The notes: generated by a model from the letters alone, not told the origin. 64,000 nt of DNA from Larix kaempferi (GCA_027924585.1 BSBM01000190.1:744001-808000); one strand, 5' to 3'. Positions 43,441-55,759 are shown, numbered from the stretch's first letter. Made by a program: numbers and translations.

Positions 43441-45259
43441 TAAGATCGAATCAATGCCACAGCGATATAGGGTGTCACCGATGATTAGGTAATATTTGGC
43501 ATGATGGCGGATACGACGGCATTCATCGCGGGATAGGTGAGGTCTGAAGCGTTGTGTTTGGAGATATAATGCGATACCTCTGTACCATGGATCGAAATTA
43601 CTGATTAGGAACAATGACTCATCGGTAGGAGAGTCAGTTGGATCTGAGCCTTGATCAATATGGGGAAGATCGCAAATTAGCTCTGCGAACATTAATGACC
43701 TTTTGGATTTTTCATTTTCAAACTGTAGATCGAATTCTTGAAGAATCATGATCCAGCATGAATATTTTCCCCCTAGTACTTGATGCATTAAGACGTGGTA
43801 CATAGGGTTTGAATCAACGATGATAGTGTTTGTACGAAGTAAAATGTAATGACGGAACTTCTAGACTGCGATGAAAGCTGCTAGAGCCAACTTATCAACA
43901 TGTGAATAACGAGTTTCAAAGTCGATAAGACCCTTGCTAAGGTAATAAATCACATGTTCTTGAGTGTTTCTATATTCATGCACTAAAACCATACCAATAG
44001 TCAAGGTAGAGGCAGCAAGATAAAGGATATAATCCTTGTTTTAATCAGGTGGTTGTAACACGGGTACATGGGTAATGGATTGCTTGAGATTGTCAAAGGC
44101 ACTTTGGGAGTACTCATCCCGGACAAAAGGGACATTCTCTTTTAATAATCACATATAACCATGTGTCTTTTCCACATAATTACACATGAAATGGCACAAG
44201 TAGTTTTCCTGCCCTTGCAAACTTTGAAGTTCGGTGATGTCTATGGGTGGGGGTAGTGATAGAATAGCCTCTACCTTGAGGGGATCAATGTCGATCCCAT
44301 CTTTTGAGATGATGAATGCAAGCAGACGTCCGCACTCCACACAGAATATGAACTTGTGGGGATTTCAGTGGATGTTTTAGTGTCGACATCTGAGGAAAAC
44401 GGTCATCATATGATCGATGTGAAACTCACGACGATTTGAATGAGTTGGAAAATCATCAAGGTAGGGTTCCACGAAATCCTTAATATCGTGAAAGGGATAC
44501 AACATGGCCCGCTGGAATGTGGCACCAGCATTTTTAAGGCCAAAAGGTATTTTGCGATATGCAAATGTAACCCATGGGAAAATTAATGCAGTCTTGTGTT
44601 GGTATGTTGGTTGGATCTCAATCTGATTGTGGCCAAAAAATCCATACATAAATGAAAAGATGACACTACCGACACAGTTGTCAATGATTTGGTCGATAAA
44701 CGAGGTGGAGTAATTGTCTTTAGGAAAAGCCTTATTTAGATCTCGGTAATCAACACAGAATTTGATGATTCCTTGTTTTTTCTATAGCCGAAATGATATT
44801 AGAGACTCAATCTGTCAAGGGGACAGGATAAATGAAACCGGCTTTTAACATCTTTTCAATTTCTACTTTGATAGTCACAGTCCTTCGAGGGTGCACTGGA
44901 CGGAGCTTTTGCCAGACATGTTTTGTGTCGGGATAATTTTTGATTTCATGCACAATGGTATCAAGATCAATCCTGGGCGTTTCTTCATAGCTCCATGCGA
45001 ATATGTCGCGGAATTGTTTGAACAAGGCCTGATAAGTCTTTATTTCTTTAGAAGAACAATTTTGACCAATATGGATATGCTCCACGATGTCGGGTTTCAC
45101 CAAGATGTTGATGGTAGTAGTAGGCGTAATGTTTCCCAAATTCCCTTCAGTTATCGTATCCTGGGTAAGAATAGAAGACTGAGGGTTGTAAGTGACATTC
45201 GGTGGGAAAATGGTTTGAATTACATTCTCTATCATGTCTAAAGGTGGGAGGAAGTACAA
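43441..45259 (-). pseudogene. gypsy RT and RNase H remnant
   Basis: RT N-terminus at 45259-44807 (RPVHPRRTVTIKVEIEKMLK, AGFIYPVPLTD). Catalytic blocks include YGFFGHNQIEIQPTYQHKTA, YRKIPFGLKNAGATFQRAM and the active site EPYLDDF (near 44450). RNase H follows at about 44100-43700 with the usual TRYSHVDKLALAAFIAVQKF and an IIVDSNP position where TDH is expected. Stops near 44375 and elsewhere break the frame. Confidence 0.8.
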
Positions 45260-45424
45260 TCAATGGTGATGGTCTTCCCATGGAATCTCATCCAAGCTCA
45301 TAATATACATGATGGATTCATCAGAGGGGAATGTCTGGAGAAGATGATCCAATGATGGCGAGGAAGAAGTCAACCACGATGGTAGAAAGGGTGGGTCTGA
45401 AGCCACCAGGTGATCGTAATCAGA

Positions 45425-46260
45425 TCAATCAAATGTTGATTGAATGGAATCATAGGTAGCATCAACTAGGATGAGAGGCATCTGAGATCCAATCGAATAG
45501 ATATCAATATGATCATGAATAATTCCAGGATCTATTGAGTTTAAAGAAGATGGGGTCATGGAAGATATCATGTTCACCACGGAAACGTGTGGTGGGGGAT
45601 CAGGTGTTGGAAAGACTTCCATAAGAGATGAGTATTTAAGGACTCCTACCCCCACACTCTCATATATTTGTGAAGAGTGTCCTAAAAGAGGGATATTATC
45701 CGCAGGATGATTTGTGATGTCTGGTGTACAAAAATCTAGTTGGTCGATAGTGACAATTTTCCCTTGATGGGGGAATTGCACAATGCGGAAGACAGAAGAA
45801 ATGACCGCAGTCATAGCATAAACCCAATTTTGACCAAGCAATAAGTTGTAATCCAATTGTGTTGCGACTACTTCCATGTTAATGGAAACAGTCTTTCCTC
45901 CCAACTCAACAGCTAAAGATTGTAGAATTCCATGTGGTTGGAATCCACGTCCACCAAATTATTTCAAGGTGGTATGGGAATGGTTCAATTCAGGAGATCT
46001 GATGGCTTTCCAGCAGCACAAGGACATTACAGAAGCAGAGGCTCCTTCGTCTAAGATAGTACTATGGATTTTTTTAATGGAAACATTGGTACTAATTTGA
46101 AATTCCAATTGGTGGGAAAGCATCGGCTTAAAGTAGTCCAATCTAAACATAATGGTGTTGGATGGTTCTGGATCCACTGCTCCAATAGCAGCTAGTAGAG
46201 TCTTACGCTGATTAGGGAAGTTTTGTAAGACTTCAAGGGTCAACATAGCACATTGTGCCT
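45425..46260 (-). pseudogene. gypsy protease remnant
   Basis: Frame 46246-45959 contains STILDEGASASVMSLCCWKA, a protease active site with Glu after the catalytic Asp (DEGAS for D(S/T)G). Frame 45904-45425 continues as GGKTVSINMEVVATQLDYNL, LLGQNWVYAM, the protease C-terminal loop, then a linker to RT. The two halves are in different frames. DEGAS is a known style in some Tat-type elements, so it need not be a mutation. Confidence 0.7.
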
Positions 46261-46299
46261 AGGCTAGATCTTCCACCATTTTTTAGTTTTGAGCGGCCT

Positions 46300-48010
46300 G
46301 GGCGTTGGGGTTAAAAATCACTTTTCGGATTTTTCTTTTGGGTGGACATAAAACTATATCTGGTATAGGTTTTTATATGGTCAAAGGACCTTGTGAGGGA
46401 GGGATAGTGGATGCAGATGTGGAGGATTTTTCAATATTATCTCCATTAGATTCTTTATCGAGAACAGAATCGTATGTACATGCCCTAGTGGATAAGTTAA
46501 CGGTTTCACTACACATCATGAGAACAAGAGCGGTCGTGGATGATTCTCCTTGAGGAGGAGTGGATTATTGCATGACCAACTATTGTTGTTGTGTGGGGAA
46601 GGGGTCTGTTAAAACTGCGGGTTGAGGTTTTCCTTTGAGGAACTTTTGGACTTCTTCACTATGTGGGCATTCTTTCGTGAAGTGGTCGTCACCACACAGT
46701 AAGCATGGATACTCATCCTTCCGTCTTGGTTTGGTGTCAGGAGGGTCTGGATTGTTCTTTGGTTCTTACTGGTTAGAATATTTCTTGGATTTACCTTTGT
46801 TTTTCTTCTTACCATTGGATTTTTGAGATGAAGCAGATTGGACTTAATTCACCTCCACAGTGGAAGCAATACTAGGTGAATGGCTGGTGTTATTTCCATC
46901 CTGTGACAGGTTGAAACCATGTGGATTTGTGATCCAACCGATTGAGGAGCAGGATGGGTATGAACGGAACCAATGATGCCATCGGCATGTGATCCCGTGG
47001 GGGGTTTCGTTGGGTCATGTGTGGGGCAAGGGGCATTAGGAATTATTTCATATAAAGCGTCATATTAAGCGTAGACTAAGTCTAAGTACTGGGCACATGC
47101 AATAGCTTGTTCTTCTATAACTACCCCGCCCATAGCGACGTCTTTGGCTCTATAGGAAACAATTATTCGATAGACCAATCGGTCAATAATTGAGCCAGAA
47201 TGGAATCCTTAATGAGCCAATGTCTTCTCCTCCATTCGTGAATATGATTAGATATATGAGTGGAGGTAGATTGTCAGAGGGAAGTTAAAAGATCTGTGTC
47301 AGTTTCATATCGGATCGGTAATTGGAAATGTGTATGAAAAACCATAGCCAAGGATCGAAAGTCGGTGAAAGAGTTTGATGGTAATTCGATGTACCATTTG
47401 GTGGTTGTGCCGGTGAGGGTTCATTGAAATAGCCTCAAATGGATAGAATCATCAAATAATGAGTTCGAGGAACACCACAAATGATATGTCATTACGTGGT
47501 TTTAGGATCTTTTCTGGGTTTTCCGTCAAACTTGGGTATGTTTGATGGCGGTTTCACAGGAATGGGCTGCCAATTCATGCCATGTTGAATGGGATCATTG
47601 GTCAAACATGACAAATCTGGCATATCTAAAGTATCTAGAAATGGTAACTATCAGTTTGGTTGTGGGTAGTGGTATTATTGGTAAGGAATTTGAGTATTAG
47701 TAGGACCGTAGATCGATCGATCGTAAGGTCCTCCCATAGAGGGTTGGCCATATGGTAGGGGTCCTCCCGCATTAGGAGGTGGACCGGATGGAGGTCCTCC
47801 TCCCCCATGAGGGGTTCCTCCCGAATGAGTGGGTTGTCCGGATGGTGGGGGTGGAGGTGGGACAGGTGGTGGAGGTGGAGGTGGGACTAGTGGTGGGGGT
47901 GGTGGTGGGGGAGGGGGAGGGCCGCCGGTTGGAGATCCAGCCAGCAGAAAGGTTTGTTGACCTCATGGGGTGTTTTTGTTTTCAGGTTAAGGTATTCCAG
48001 GGTAAATTTT
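46300..48010 (-). pseudogene. gypsy gag remnant with Pro-rich N-terminus
   Basis: The N-terminal part (47970-47700) is a long Pro/Gly stretch, seen on the plus strand as GGTGGTGG-type runs. The capsid start NIPKFDGKPRKDPK reads near 47520, followed by heavily broken capsid sequence. A zinc knuckle CLLCGDDHFTKEC is at about 46665-46705. Many stops are present. The left edge at about 48010 is where copia sequence takes over. Confidence 0.65.
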
Positions 48011-48019
48011 TTCTGGATC

Positions 48020-49252
48020 AATTTGAACAGCCCAGGAACATCTGTGTCTTCCACCCAATGGATACATCCCAGGAACATCTATGTCTTCCACCCAGTGGAT
48101 ACATCCCAGATGTATTACGACTCTCTCGGTCAACCTAGGTCTTCAAACATGTGGATACATCCCAGGAGCATCCCAAATGCATTATGTCCTTTCGGACCAC
48201 TTGTGTCCTCCACCATGTAAGATACATCCCAGGATCATCCCAGATGCTTTATGACACGTGGACCACCAACGTCTTCTCACATGTGGATACAGCCCAAGCT
48301 CATCCCATATGTATTATGTCCTTGCAGACTACCTGTTCCTTCCACCATGTAAGATACATCCCTGGTGCACCTACGTCTTCCGGACATGTCACATCACTAA
48401 CTCTTTCAAGGAACATTGATCTGGATAACACCAAGCTTCTCTCTGAAGTACTCAAACTTCACTCTTGCTAATGGCTTGGTCAACACATTGACTATCTACT
48501 CGTATGTTGCCGCATACTGGAGATTCGTTGCTCCTCTCTGCAACATTCCCAGATGTAGTGGTACTTGATCTCAATATGCTTCGTCTTGTCATGGAACACT
48601 GGGTTCTCAGACAATTTTACACAACTCTGGTTGTCACAAAAGATACAAGTCACCTATAAATTTCAAGATCAAATAAATCAGACAGTAACTTCCGAAGCCA
48701 TACTGCCTCACAACTAGCCAAACAGGCTATAGTATACTCTGCTTTGGTTGTACTTAGTTCCACACTTGACTGCTTCCTGCTAAACCAAGAGATCATACTG
48801 TATCCCAAACTAAAGCAGCATCCTAAAGTGCTCTTCCTATCTGTGGCACTGCCTTCCCAATCTGAATCAACATAACCATGCAGGTTAATATTTTGATCCG
48901 TCACATGTTTGATTCTATACTCAATTGTACCCTTCAGGTACCTCAATATATGTTTTGCAGCAATCAGCTGAACATGTCTCGGATCTATCAGGAACTGGCT
49001 CAAGGTGTTCACAGCAAACCATATGTCTAGTCTTGTGTTCGTCAAGTACATTAACGAAACAATCATCTTCTTGTACATCGTAGCATCAATTGTCTCTGGA
49101 GAAGCATCACACGGTAGTTTCAAGTTCGATTCCATTGGTGTGGTCATTGCCTTGCAGACCATCATTCTGGACCTCTTTAGAATCTCCACTGCATACTTTC
49201 CTTGACCAAGGAAAATCCCATCTGAACTCTGCCACACCTCCATACCTAAGAA
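48020..49252 (-). mobile_element. copia 3' fragment, minus strand
   Basis: RT C-terminus and RNase H read from 49243 to about 48420 on the minus strand: MEVWQSSDGIFLGQGKYAVE, NTRLDIWFAVNTLSQFL, YVDSDWEGSATDRKST, LSTTKAEYTIACLASCEA, then a frameshift and [10 protein letters not shown], ending near ...KLGVIQINVP. RNase H Asp and Glu are present. Repeated 3' UTR units with GGAAGACGTAGGTG/ATGTATCCAC motifs run from 48400 to 48020. The element is cut at both ends: at 48020 it meets gypsy gag, and at 49252 it meets a plus-strand copy of the same family. Confidence 0.85.
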
Positions 49253-50432
49253 GTGTTGCTACTGTCATATTTATTTGATCTCGAGTTAGAGGTGAATTGT
49301 ATCTTTTGTGACAACTAGAGTTGTGTAAAATTGTCTGAGAACCTGGTGTTCCATGACAAGTCAAAGCATATTGAGATCAAGTACCACTATATTCGGGATA
49401 TGGTGCAAAGAGGAGCAGTGAATCTCTAGTATGCGGCAACAGATGAGCAGATAGCCGATGTGTTGACCAATTCGTTAGAAAGAGTGAAGTTTGATTACTT
49501 CAGAGAGAAGCTTGGTGTTATCCATATCTATGTTCCGCGAAAGAGGGAGTGATGTGATATGTCCAGGAGACGAAGGTGCACCAGGGTTGTATCTTACATG
49601 GTGGAAGACACAGGTATCACGCAAGGACATAATACATCTGGGATGATCTTTGGTTGTATCCACATGTGAGAAGACGTTGGTGTTCCATGGGTCATAAAGA
49701 ATCTGGTATGCACCTGGGCTGTATCTTACATGGTGGAAGATGCAAGTGGTCTGAAAGGTCAAAATGCATCTGGGATGTATCCACATGTTTGAAGATGCAA
49801 GTTGACCAAGAGAGTCGTAATACATATGGGTTGTATCCAATGGGTGGAAGACGCAGATTTTCCTAGGTTGTATCCACTGGGTGGAAGACGCAGGTTGACT
49901 GAGAGAGAGATGTAATACATCTGAGTTGTATCCACTAGGTGGAAGACGCAGATGTTCCTGGGTTCTATCCACTGGGTAGAAGACGCAAATGTTCCTGGGA
50001 TGTATCCAATGGTTGGAAGACGCGGGTTTTATGGTGGACATGGTATATGCACATGGGTTTCTCTCCACATGAGATGATGAGATGGTCTAGATACAATGAG
50101 ATGATAGTAGGAGATGCAGGTGATTACTCTGGAAATGTAATATGTGGTCTTGGGTTGTACCTACTTGATGGCTTGCTTGTATAGATGATGAAGTCTTAGA
50201 TGAGAGCTAGGCATACATCCAGCATGAAAAAGGGTTGGCTCTATAGAACTTCTCATGATAGGTAGATTCGAGAGATGTCACTAGTCAATGATCAACAAGA
50301 TGAGAATTGTTGCAGCAGCAATGATGATGATCCAGCGATGATGATGATCTAGCGATGATGACATTGTCCATAGATTGTGTCCAACTGTAATGATGACTAT
50401 GTCGAGAGAATACCTTCCTAGTTAAGAAGGAA
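49253..50432 (+). mobile_element. copia 3' fragment, plus strand, with repeat array
   Basis: RNase H C-terminal region from 49256: [55 protein letters not shown], ending ...KLGVIHIYVPRKRE at 49552. About seven imperfect units of 50-70 bp follow (49560-50040; shared GTATCCACTGGGTGGAAGAC). A spacer leads to the polypurine tract AAGAAGGAA at 50424-50432 and the 3' LTR. It is the same family as 48020-49252 but opposite in strand, joined tail to tail. Confidence 0.85.
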
Positions 50433-50988
50433 TGTTGTTGTAAATGTAACTTTGGAAGATATTCTTTTGTATATTATTATTATATTATTATTGTACTTTT
50501 ATTGTACCTCCGTCGGAGATGTTTTTCCTCTGTTCGGGGATGTCATTATTGTATTTTGTCATGTAAGAATATCGAGGTAAAACCTCCATTGTAAGTTGGG
50601 GCAATAGTTCCTAAAAGGATAATGTAAAATGTATTTTTGAGTCTCCCTAAGAGAGTTCAGCCCAGTTAGTTGAGGAAGTCGGCCCCATTGGGGATTTAGG
50701 TCAGTCACACATAAATTATAAATAGGGAGGTGCTCTCCCTCATTTGGACACACACCAACAAGCAAGTTCGCTCCAAGGAAGAGAAAGACAAGTTCCTTGA
50801 ATAAGAAGAAGGAAGCTGTAGAATTCATCTTATATTTGGGTTTTCTATCTTGGTTTGATATTGTACTAAGTGACAAATCTATTACTGAAGAATTTGCGGG
50901 GTTTTCTCATTTATAGTTTCCTCGAAGAAAATTCTTGTGTTCTTGTGTATTGTTGTGCATGTCTATCTTTCAGATTAAATATCTAACA
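50433..50988 (+). repeat. copia 3' LTR of the 49253-50432 fragment
   Basis: Starts TGTTGTTGTAAATGTAACTT after a polypurine tract and ends ATATCTAACA. Internal GTCGGCCCCA (50678-50687) and a TATA box TATAAATAG (50717-50725). The start resembles the LTR start of copia-1 (TGTTGATGTATATGTAACTT), so the families are related. No 5' partner is in the window. Confidence 0.8.
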
Positions 50989-51037
50989 TAATTTAATTAA
51001 AGTGAAAACACTAACAACATACAGCAACCTCAAGGAT

Positions 51038-52130
51038 TTGTGGTACATGGGAAGGAGTCCCATGTTTGTACAATGAAGAAGGCCTTGAACGGACTGAAGT
51101 AGGAACCCAGAGACTGGTATGACAGTATTGACATATATTTGATGAAATTTGGATTTACCAAGAGTGATGTGGATTCCAACCTTTACTGCAAGGTAGTTCA
51201 TGGTGACCCTATGATCTTATTGTTGTATGTTGATGATATGTTCGTTACAAGAGCAGAGAGGTTCATAGACAAGTTCAAGAGGGAGCTGGACTCTGAGTTC
51301 GAGATGAAGGATCTTGGCTTGATGCATTACTTCTTGGTATTGGAGGGGTGGAAGAGACTAGATGACTTCTTCTTCAGTCATGGGAATTACATGGTTGATA
51401 TCTTGAGGAGATATGGTATGATGGACTACAATTCCATGACTACACCTATGGAGGAAAATCTGAAGAAGCTGAGTGATTCCACTTCATATTCATATTTGCT
51501 TTGTGGTGAACACCTTGAGCCGGTTTATGGTTGATCCAAGGAATCTACATTAGGTTGCATCAAATCATGTGTTGAGGTACCTAAGATGTACAGTTGGATA
51601 TGGCTTGATATATGTCTCAGGTGGTGAAGTGAGGCTGCAGGGTTATGCAGATTCTGAATGGGATGGGAGTGCAGAGGACAGAAAGAGCACCTAGGGTTGT
51701 TTCTTTAGCTTTGGATCATCCAGATAACTTGGTTTATTAGTAAGCATACTTTCGTCACACTCAGTACAGAAAAAGTAGAGTATTATGCAACCAGTGTCGC
51801 AAGTCGTGAAGCAGCATGTCTTTGGAATGCAGGACATATTGATTAGGAGCTAGATATTCCCTTGATACATTGTGATAATAAAATTTGTGTCAATATTTTG
51901 AAAAAAAAAGTATTCCATGACATGTCGAAGCATATTGAGATGAAATATCACTTCATCTGAGACATGGTACAGAAGGGAGCAATTAAGCTCTAGTACATAT
52001 CCACAGATGAGCAGATAGCTTACATTCTCACCAAGCCTCTATCCAAGGAAAATTTTGTATACTTTAGGGACAAGCTTGGATTGATGGAGAATGTCTCCCT
52101 CAGTGAGAGAGTGTGTTGATGGATGAGCAA
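51038..52130 (+). pseudogene. copia RT-RNase H remnant, third fragment
   Basis: Begins PQGFVVHGKESHVCTMKKAL (near 51035), then FGFTKSDVDSNLYCKVVHGD, LLLYVDDMFVT with an intact YVDD near 51225, FEMKDLGLMHYFLVLEGWKR and MDYNSMTTPMEENLKKL. Beyond 51520 RNase H is readable only across frameshifts. The end at about 52000-52090 has QIAYILTKPLSKENFVYFRD. Frames are open in RT but broken in RNase H. It starts about 50 bp after the solo-like LTR end at 50988, so the left part was lost. Confidence 0.8.
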
Positions 52131-52429
52131 CATTGGGTAGACATTCACCCTCGGATCTTGATTCATATGGAAAGTGGTGAATGTCCCAAATACTGTGATG
52201 GTTCTACATATGAGCAGCAGATACCATGATGGTTCTACTGATGAGCAACAGAAATTCACATGAGGTGAATGGCCTAGACACCATGATGGTCCTATAGACG
52301 AGGTAGAAATTCTCGTGAGGTGAATGGATAAATTCTCGTGAAGTGAATGGACCTGGCATAGTCTTTATCCTTATAGTCATATTATTTGGCTAGGAGTGAA
52401 AGACTCAAGATGCAGATGCAGTACATATC

Positions 52430-52600
52430 CGATATGGATTACGCACATTCTCACCAAGTGTGAAGTTTGGCAGTGATGCAGAATGTCTCCTACGGACATT
52501 CTCACCAAGTGTGAAGCTTGGTAGTGATGCAGAATGTCTCCTACGAACATTCTCACCAAGTGTGAAGCTTGGAATGATGCAGAATGTCTCCCTCGCTGAG
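52430..52600 (+). repeat. 52-58 bp tandem repeat, three units
   Basis: Three copies of CATTCTCACCAAGTGTGAAG followed by a TTGG(C/T)AGTGATGCAGAATGT core, in the 3' UTR of the third copia fragment. The repeat ends in a purine tract GAGAAGGAG right before the LTR at 52607. The ACATTCTCACCAAG word also occurs in the coding end near 52022, so the array may have grown from it. Confidence 0.8.
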
Positions 52601-52606
52601 AAGGAG

Positions 52607-52876
52607 TGTTGATGTTTCTCTAGGTTGCAGCATTGAGCAAACATTATACAAACATTCTTCCATAGGGGTCATGTGAATTGAACAATGGCTAGTGGAGAAT
52701 AGCCCTAGCATAGCCTTGCTTAGTCATTTGAAGTGTATAGGAGGGAATAAGGCTCAAGATACTTAGCCTTCATTATTCATGTGAAGTGGCTAAGAGTGAA
52801 TAAGGCTAGAGGTCACATTGCATACTCTATGAAGGAGTGCTCTGTGATAGAGTGATCTATTTTATATTAGATTTAG
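52607..52876 (+). repeat. left part of a copia 3' LTR split by a nested element
   Basis: TGTTGATGTTTCTCTAGG follows the purine tract. The LTR is interrupted at 52877 by the gag-only element and resumes at 63031. The resumed part has TTCGGCCCCAAC (63343) and a TATAAATA box (63404), the layout seen in the other copia LTRs. Confidence 0.65.
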
Positions 52877-53599
52877 TATAAGATTTGAGCATTCATAGAT
52901 CTAGCTACAAAATCTAACAATATATGATGATTAAATCAAACATGAACAGTTGTGCAATAATATATATGAATCATTACACATTAATTTTGAAGAGAAGAAG
53001 AGACAGTGATTGTATTATCAGAGTACCTGAATGAATGGAGAAGCTTACAATATATAGAGAGGCAATTTGAGTTAGGTTAGAATCCAATTTGAATTTCCCA
53101 TGCCATGTTAAAGGACTAGTCATGCTTAACTTAGAGAAAATAACCTCATTTATTCATGCAAGCTCTCTTAAGTTGAGTTGAACTATCCTGAACTGAACTG
53201 AATTGAACTAAACTGAACTAAACTGAACTGAATTGAACTGAACTGAATTGAACTAAACTGAACTGGACTGAACTGAACTGAAATGAAATGAAATAAATTG
53301 AAGTGAACTAAACTGAACTTAAATTAACTAAAATGAACTGAACTAGGGTGCTAATAAGTGTTTTGGGAAGTTAGGTTTCATTTAGGACTTAGTTGGTGAA
53401 ACAAATTAAATCTAACTAAGTTATACTTCCTTAAATCAAGGAGAAAAAATCCCCCAAATCAGGGAATGCACCCTCAAACCAAGGAAGGCGCCCCCATATC
53501 TAGGGATTGGTCTCATGGGTGAATCAAGAAGTGGATTTTATGTGGTTTGGCCCATTAGACTCATCAACATTATCTCTAGAAGGGTTATTTACTCTAACA
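52877..53599 (-). repeat. 3' LTR of the gag-only element
   Basis: 723 bp. It contains an expanded pentanucleotide tract CTGAACTGAATTGAACTAAA (about 53170-53345), which largely explains why it is longer than its partner. Confidence 0.8.
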
Positions 53600-53698
53600 C
53601 CCCCCCCATAAGCCTAACTAGGAAAAAAATGATAAGTAAAAAAATGGGTCCCGACAATTTTCAGCCATAATAGGTACCCATGTACAAGAAAAAATTCT

Positions 53699-54721
53699 CT
53701 AAAATTTGGGAAAGAGGAGAAAAACCCAATGGGAAAAAAAAACATGAAGAGAATGTAAAAAGAAGAGAATGGTTGATGAAGTTTTTATGAAGTGGAAGAC
53801 TCCAGTACTCCCAATTATTCCTGCAACTAAGAACTTCTGCTCTATGAAGGACTTGATGTAGATTCCAAGAGGAGCTAATTTCCTATTTGGAAGTAGAGGA
53901 ATCATCTCCCATGTTTGGATCAAGGTTTTGATATTATCATATGTGGAAGCAAGCCAATATGGGTTCCCATAAAATTTAGTATATGGTAGTAGGGATGCAA
54001 CAATGATTATGTAATAGTCTATGGGTGGCAAGGACTCTGTAGTAATGAATGAATGTGGAGCATCCCAAAAATTTGAGAGTGTCCTTTGTATAGGTGATGG
54101 ATCCCTAAATAGGTCACTTGCAACATGTTGAGTTTTTATTGCCAATGGATTCATTATCATATATGTATCATGTATATCATTATCAGTAGCATCATCTTCA
54201 TCACCTAAACCATCAACTTTACTTAAGGAAAGTGAAGAGATATTATTGAGATATTCAACAATAAGAATTGGATCTGCAATATTGTATTCTACTGTTGAGT
54301 GGCTGATTTGAACCAAGTCATAATCTCCCATGAAAATAGGAGAGCATGATTCAGATTCTATGGAAAAGTTCTGGATAATTTTTGCGCTCAAGTTGTTGAG
54401 TTCATTCTCCATACAACGTCCTTCTTCCATATCCTGATGGCCAAATCTTATTTCTAGCATGATCCATACTTCATTGGCTAAATAATTAGGGGTTATGTGA
54501 TATTTAAGGGTAGGAGAAAAAGAAAAATATAGTACTCCAAGAGCTATATCCATTATGTTGAAGTAATAATTCTTTTCTTCAGTAGAATCTGACTCAACTT
54601 CAATACCCATGGTAATTCTGTAGAGGCCTTTACTTCGCAGAGAAAGGATGACCTCCTATTTCCATTCATAATAATTGAATAGAGCAAGAATTGTCTTCTT
54701 GGGATGATTTTGTTGATCCAT
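53699..54721 (-). pseudogene. gag-like ORF of the gag-only element
   Basis: Start at the ATG at 54721 (MDQQNHPKKTILALFNYYEW), then a TAG, then an open frame of more than 300 residues to 53699. The N-terminal part, SLRSKGLYRITMGIEVESDS, a YLANEVWIMLEIRFGHQD segment and MENELNNLSAKIIQNF, matches the copia gag N-terminal half. From about residue 105 of the ORF the sequence no longer resembles gag (VQISHSTVEYNIADPILIVE, then PPIDYYIIIVASLLPYTKFY). I do not recognise this C-terminal part. No zinc knuckle, protease or RT follows. Confidence 0.65.
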
Positions 54722-54889
54722 GATAGTTTATCCTTCTTTGATGATATTCAACCTGCAAAACAAAATGTGTATTCTCTTTGATGGTTGCAATTGCAATTAT
54801 TGAAGGCTGAAAATGTGTATTCGATGGTTGCAATTGCAATTATTGAAGGCTGAAAATGAGTACTATAAATGGGATATTTTGTTGCTTCA

Positions 54890-55110
54890 AAATCCTTCTA
54901 TGGTAGCAAAAAAATCCTTCTTTCGTGGTCAGTAAAATGCCTTATTTGGTGGCTGCAAAAATCCTTCTTTGATGGATGCAAAAATCCTTCTTTGGTGGCT
55001 TGCAAAAAATCCTTCTTCAATCTACAAGAGTAGTGGCTATAAAATCCTTCTTTTGTGGCTATAAAGGGCCTTCTTTGATGGATGCAAGAGCCTTGTTTGG
55101 TATCTACAAA
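54890..55110 (-). repeat. minisatellite of about 23-30 bp at the copia-2 target
   Basis: About nine imperfect units of AAATCCTTCTTTGGTGGCTG type. The array resumes at 62257 after copia-2 (AAATCTTCTTTCATGGCTGC) and runs to about 62315. Copia-2 therefore inserted inside the array. Confidence 0.8.
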
Positions 55111-55759
55111 TGTTAAATTTTCAGAATTTACTTCAATATGATCTAGGATCTTAACTGAGAGAACAACATGTACAGCATATCTACAGCATATCAATCATGG
55201 AGACAATAATGCAAGCACACAAGAGACACAAAGATTTACTTGGGGAAAACCATAAAGGTGAAAAACCCCAATAACTTCCTCAGAGATAGATAGAGCAATG
55301 ATACAACCAACCAAGAGAGATATCCATAACCTAGCAGCAATCCTCCTCCTCCATAAGTGCGCCTCTCCTCCTTGAGAGCATGTGTGAGAAGTGAGTGAGC
55401 AAATAGAGTGCCTCCCGCACTCTATTTATACTTGACTTGACTTGCCTTTTTACCTAACTCATGTCGGCTCTAACTTAACCACATAACATAATGCTGAGTG
55501 GGCCGACCCCCAATAGGGTGGTCTAATAACCCTTTGACCCACATGGCCGACCCCCAATAGGGTGGTCTAATAACCCTTTGACCCACATGACTTATACAGG
55601 GCCGACCCCAAACAAGGTGGTCTAATAACCCATCAAGTATAAGTTACGACACTTACAATATAAATGACGACACTTCCTTATAGAGGAATAATACCATCTC
55701 TATAGGAATACAATATACATATAGGTGAAATACATTCCGAAGTTACATATACATCAACA
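55111..55759 (-). repeat. 3' LTR of copia-2
   Basis: Contains a 44-bp tandem duplication with GGCCGACCCCCAATAGGGTG and the 21-bp segment (ACAATATAAATGACGAC region) absent from the other LTR. Confidence 0.93.

Larger units (their letters stand above)
41809..48010 (-). mobile_element. decayed Tat-like gypsy element without visible LTRs
   Basis: Minus-strand order: gag (48010-46300), protease (46260-45425), RT and RNase H (45259-43440), integrase (43440-42355) and an extra RNase H (42165-41809). Frameshifts and stops occur in every domain. The left end of gag meets copia sequence at about 48010-48020. No LTR or PBS is seen, so both ends are truncated or unrecognised. Confidence 0.8.

Noticed and set aside
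47779-48138. Plus-strand Gly/Val-rich frame
   Set aside because: It is the antisense of the Pro-rich Gag N-terminus of the minus-strand gypsy relic.
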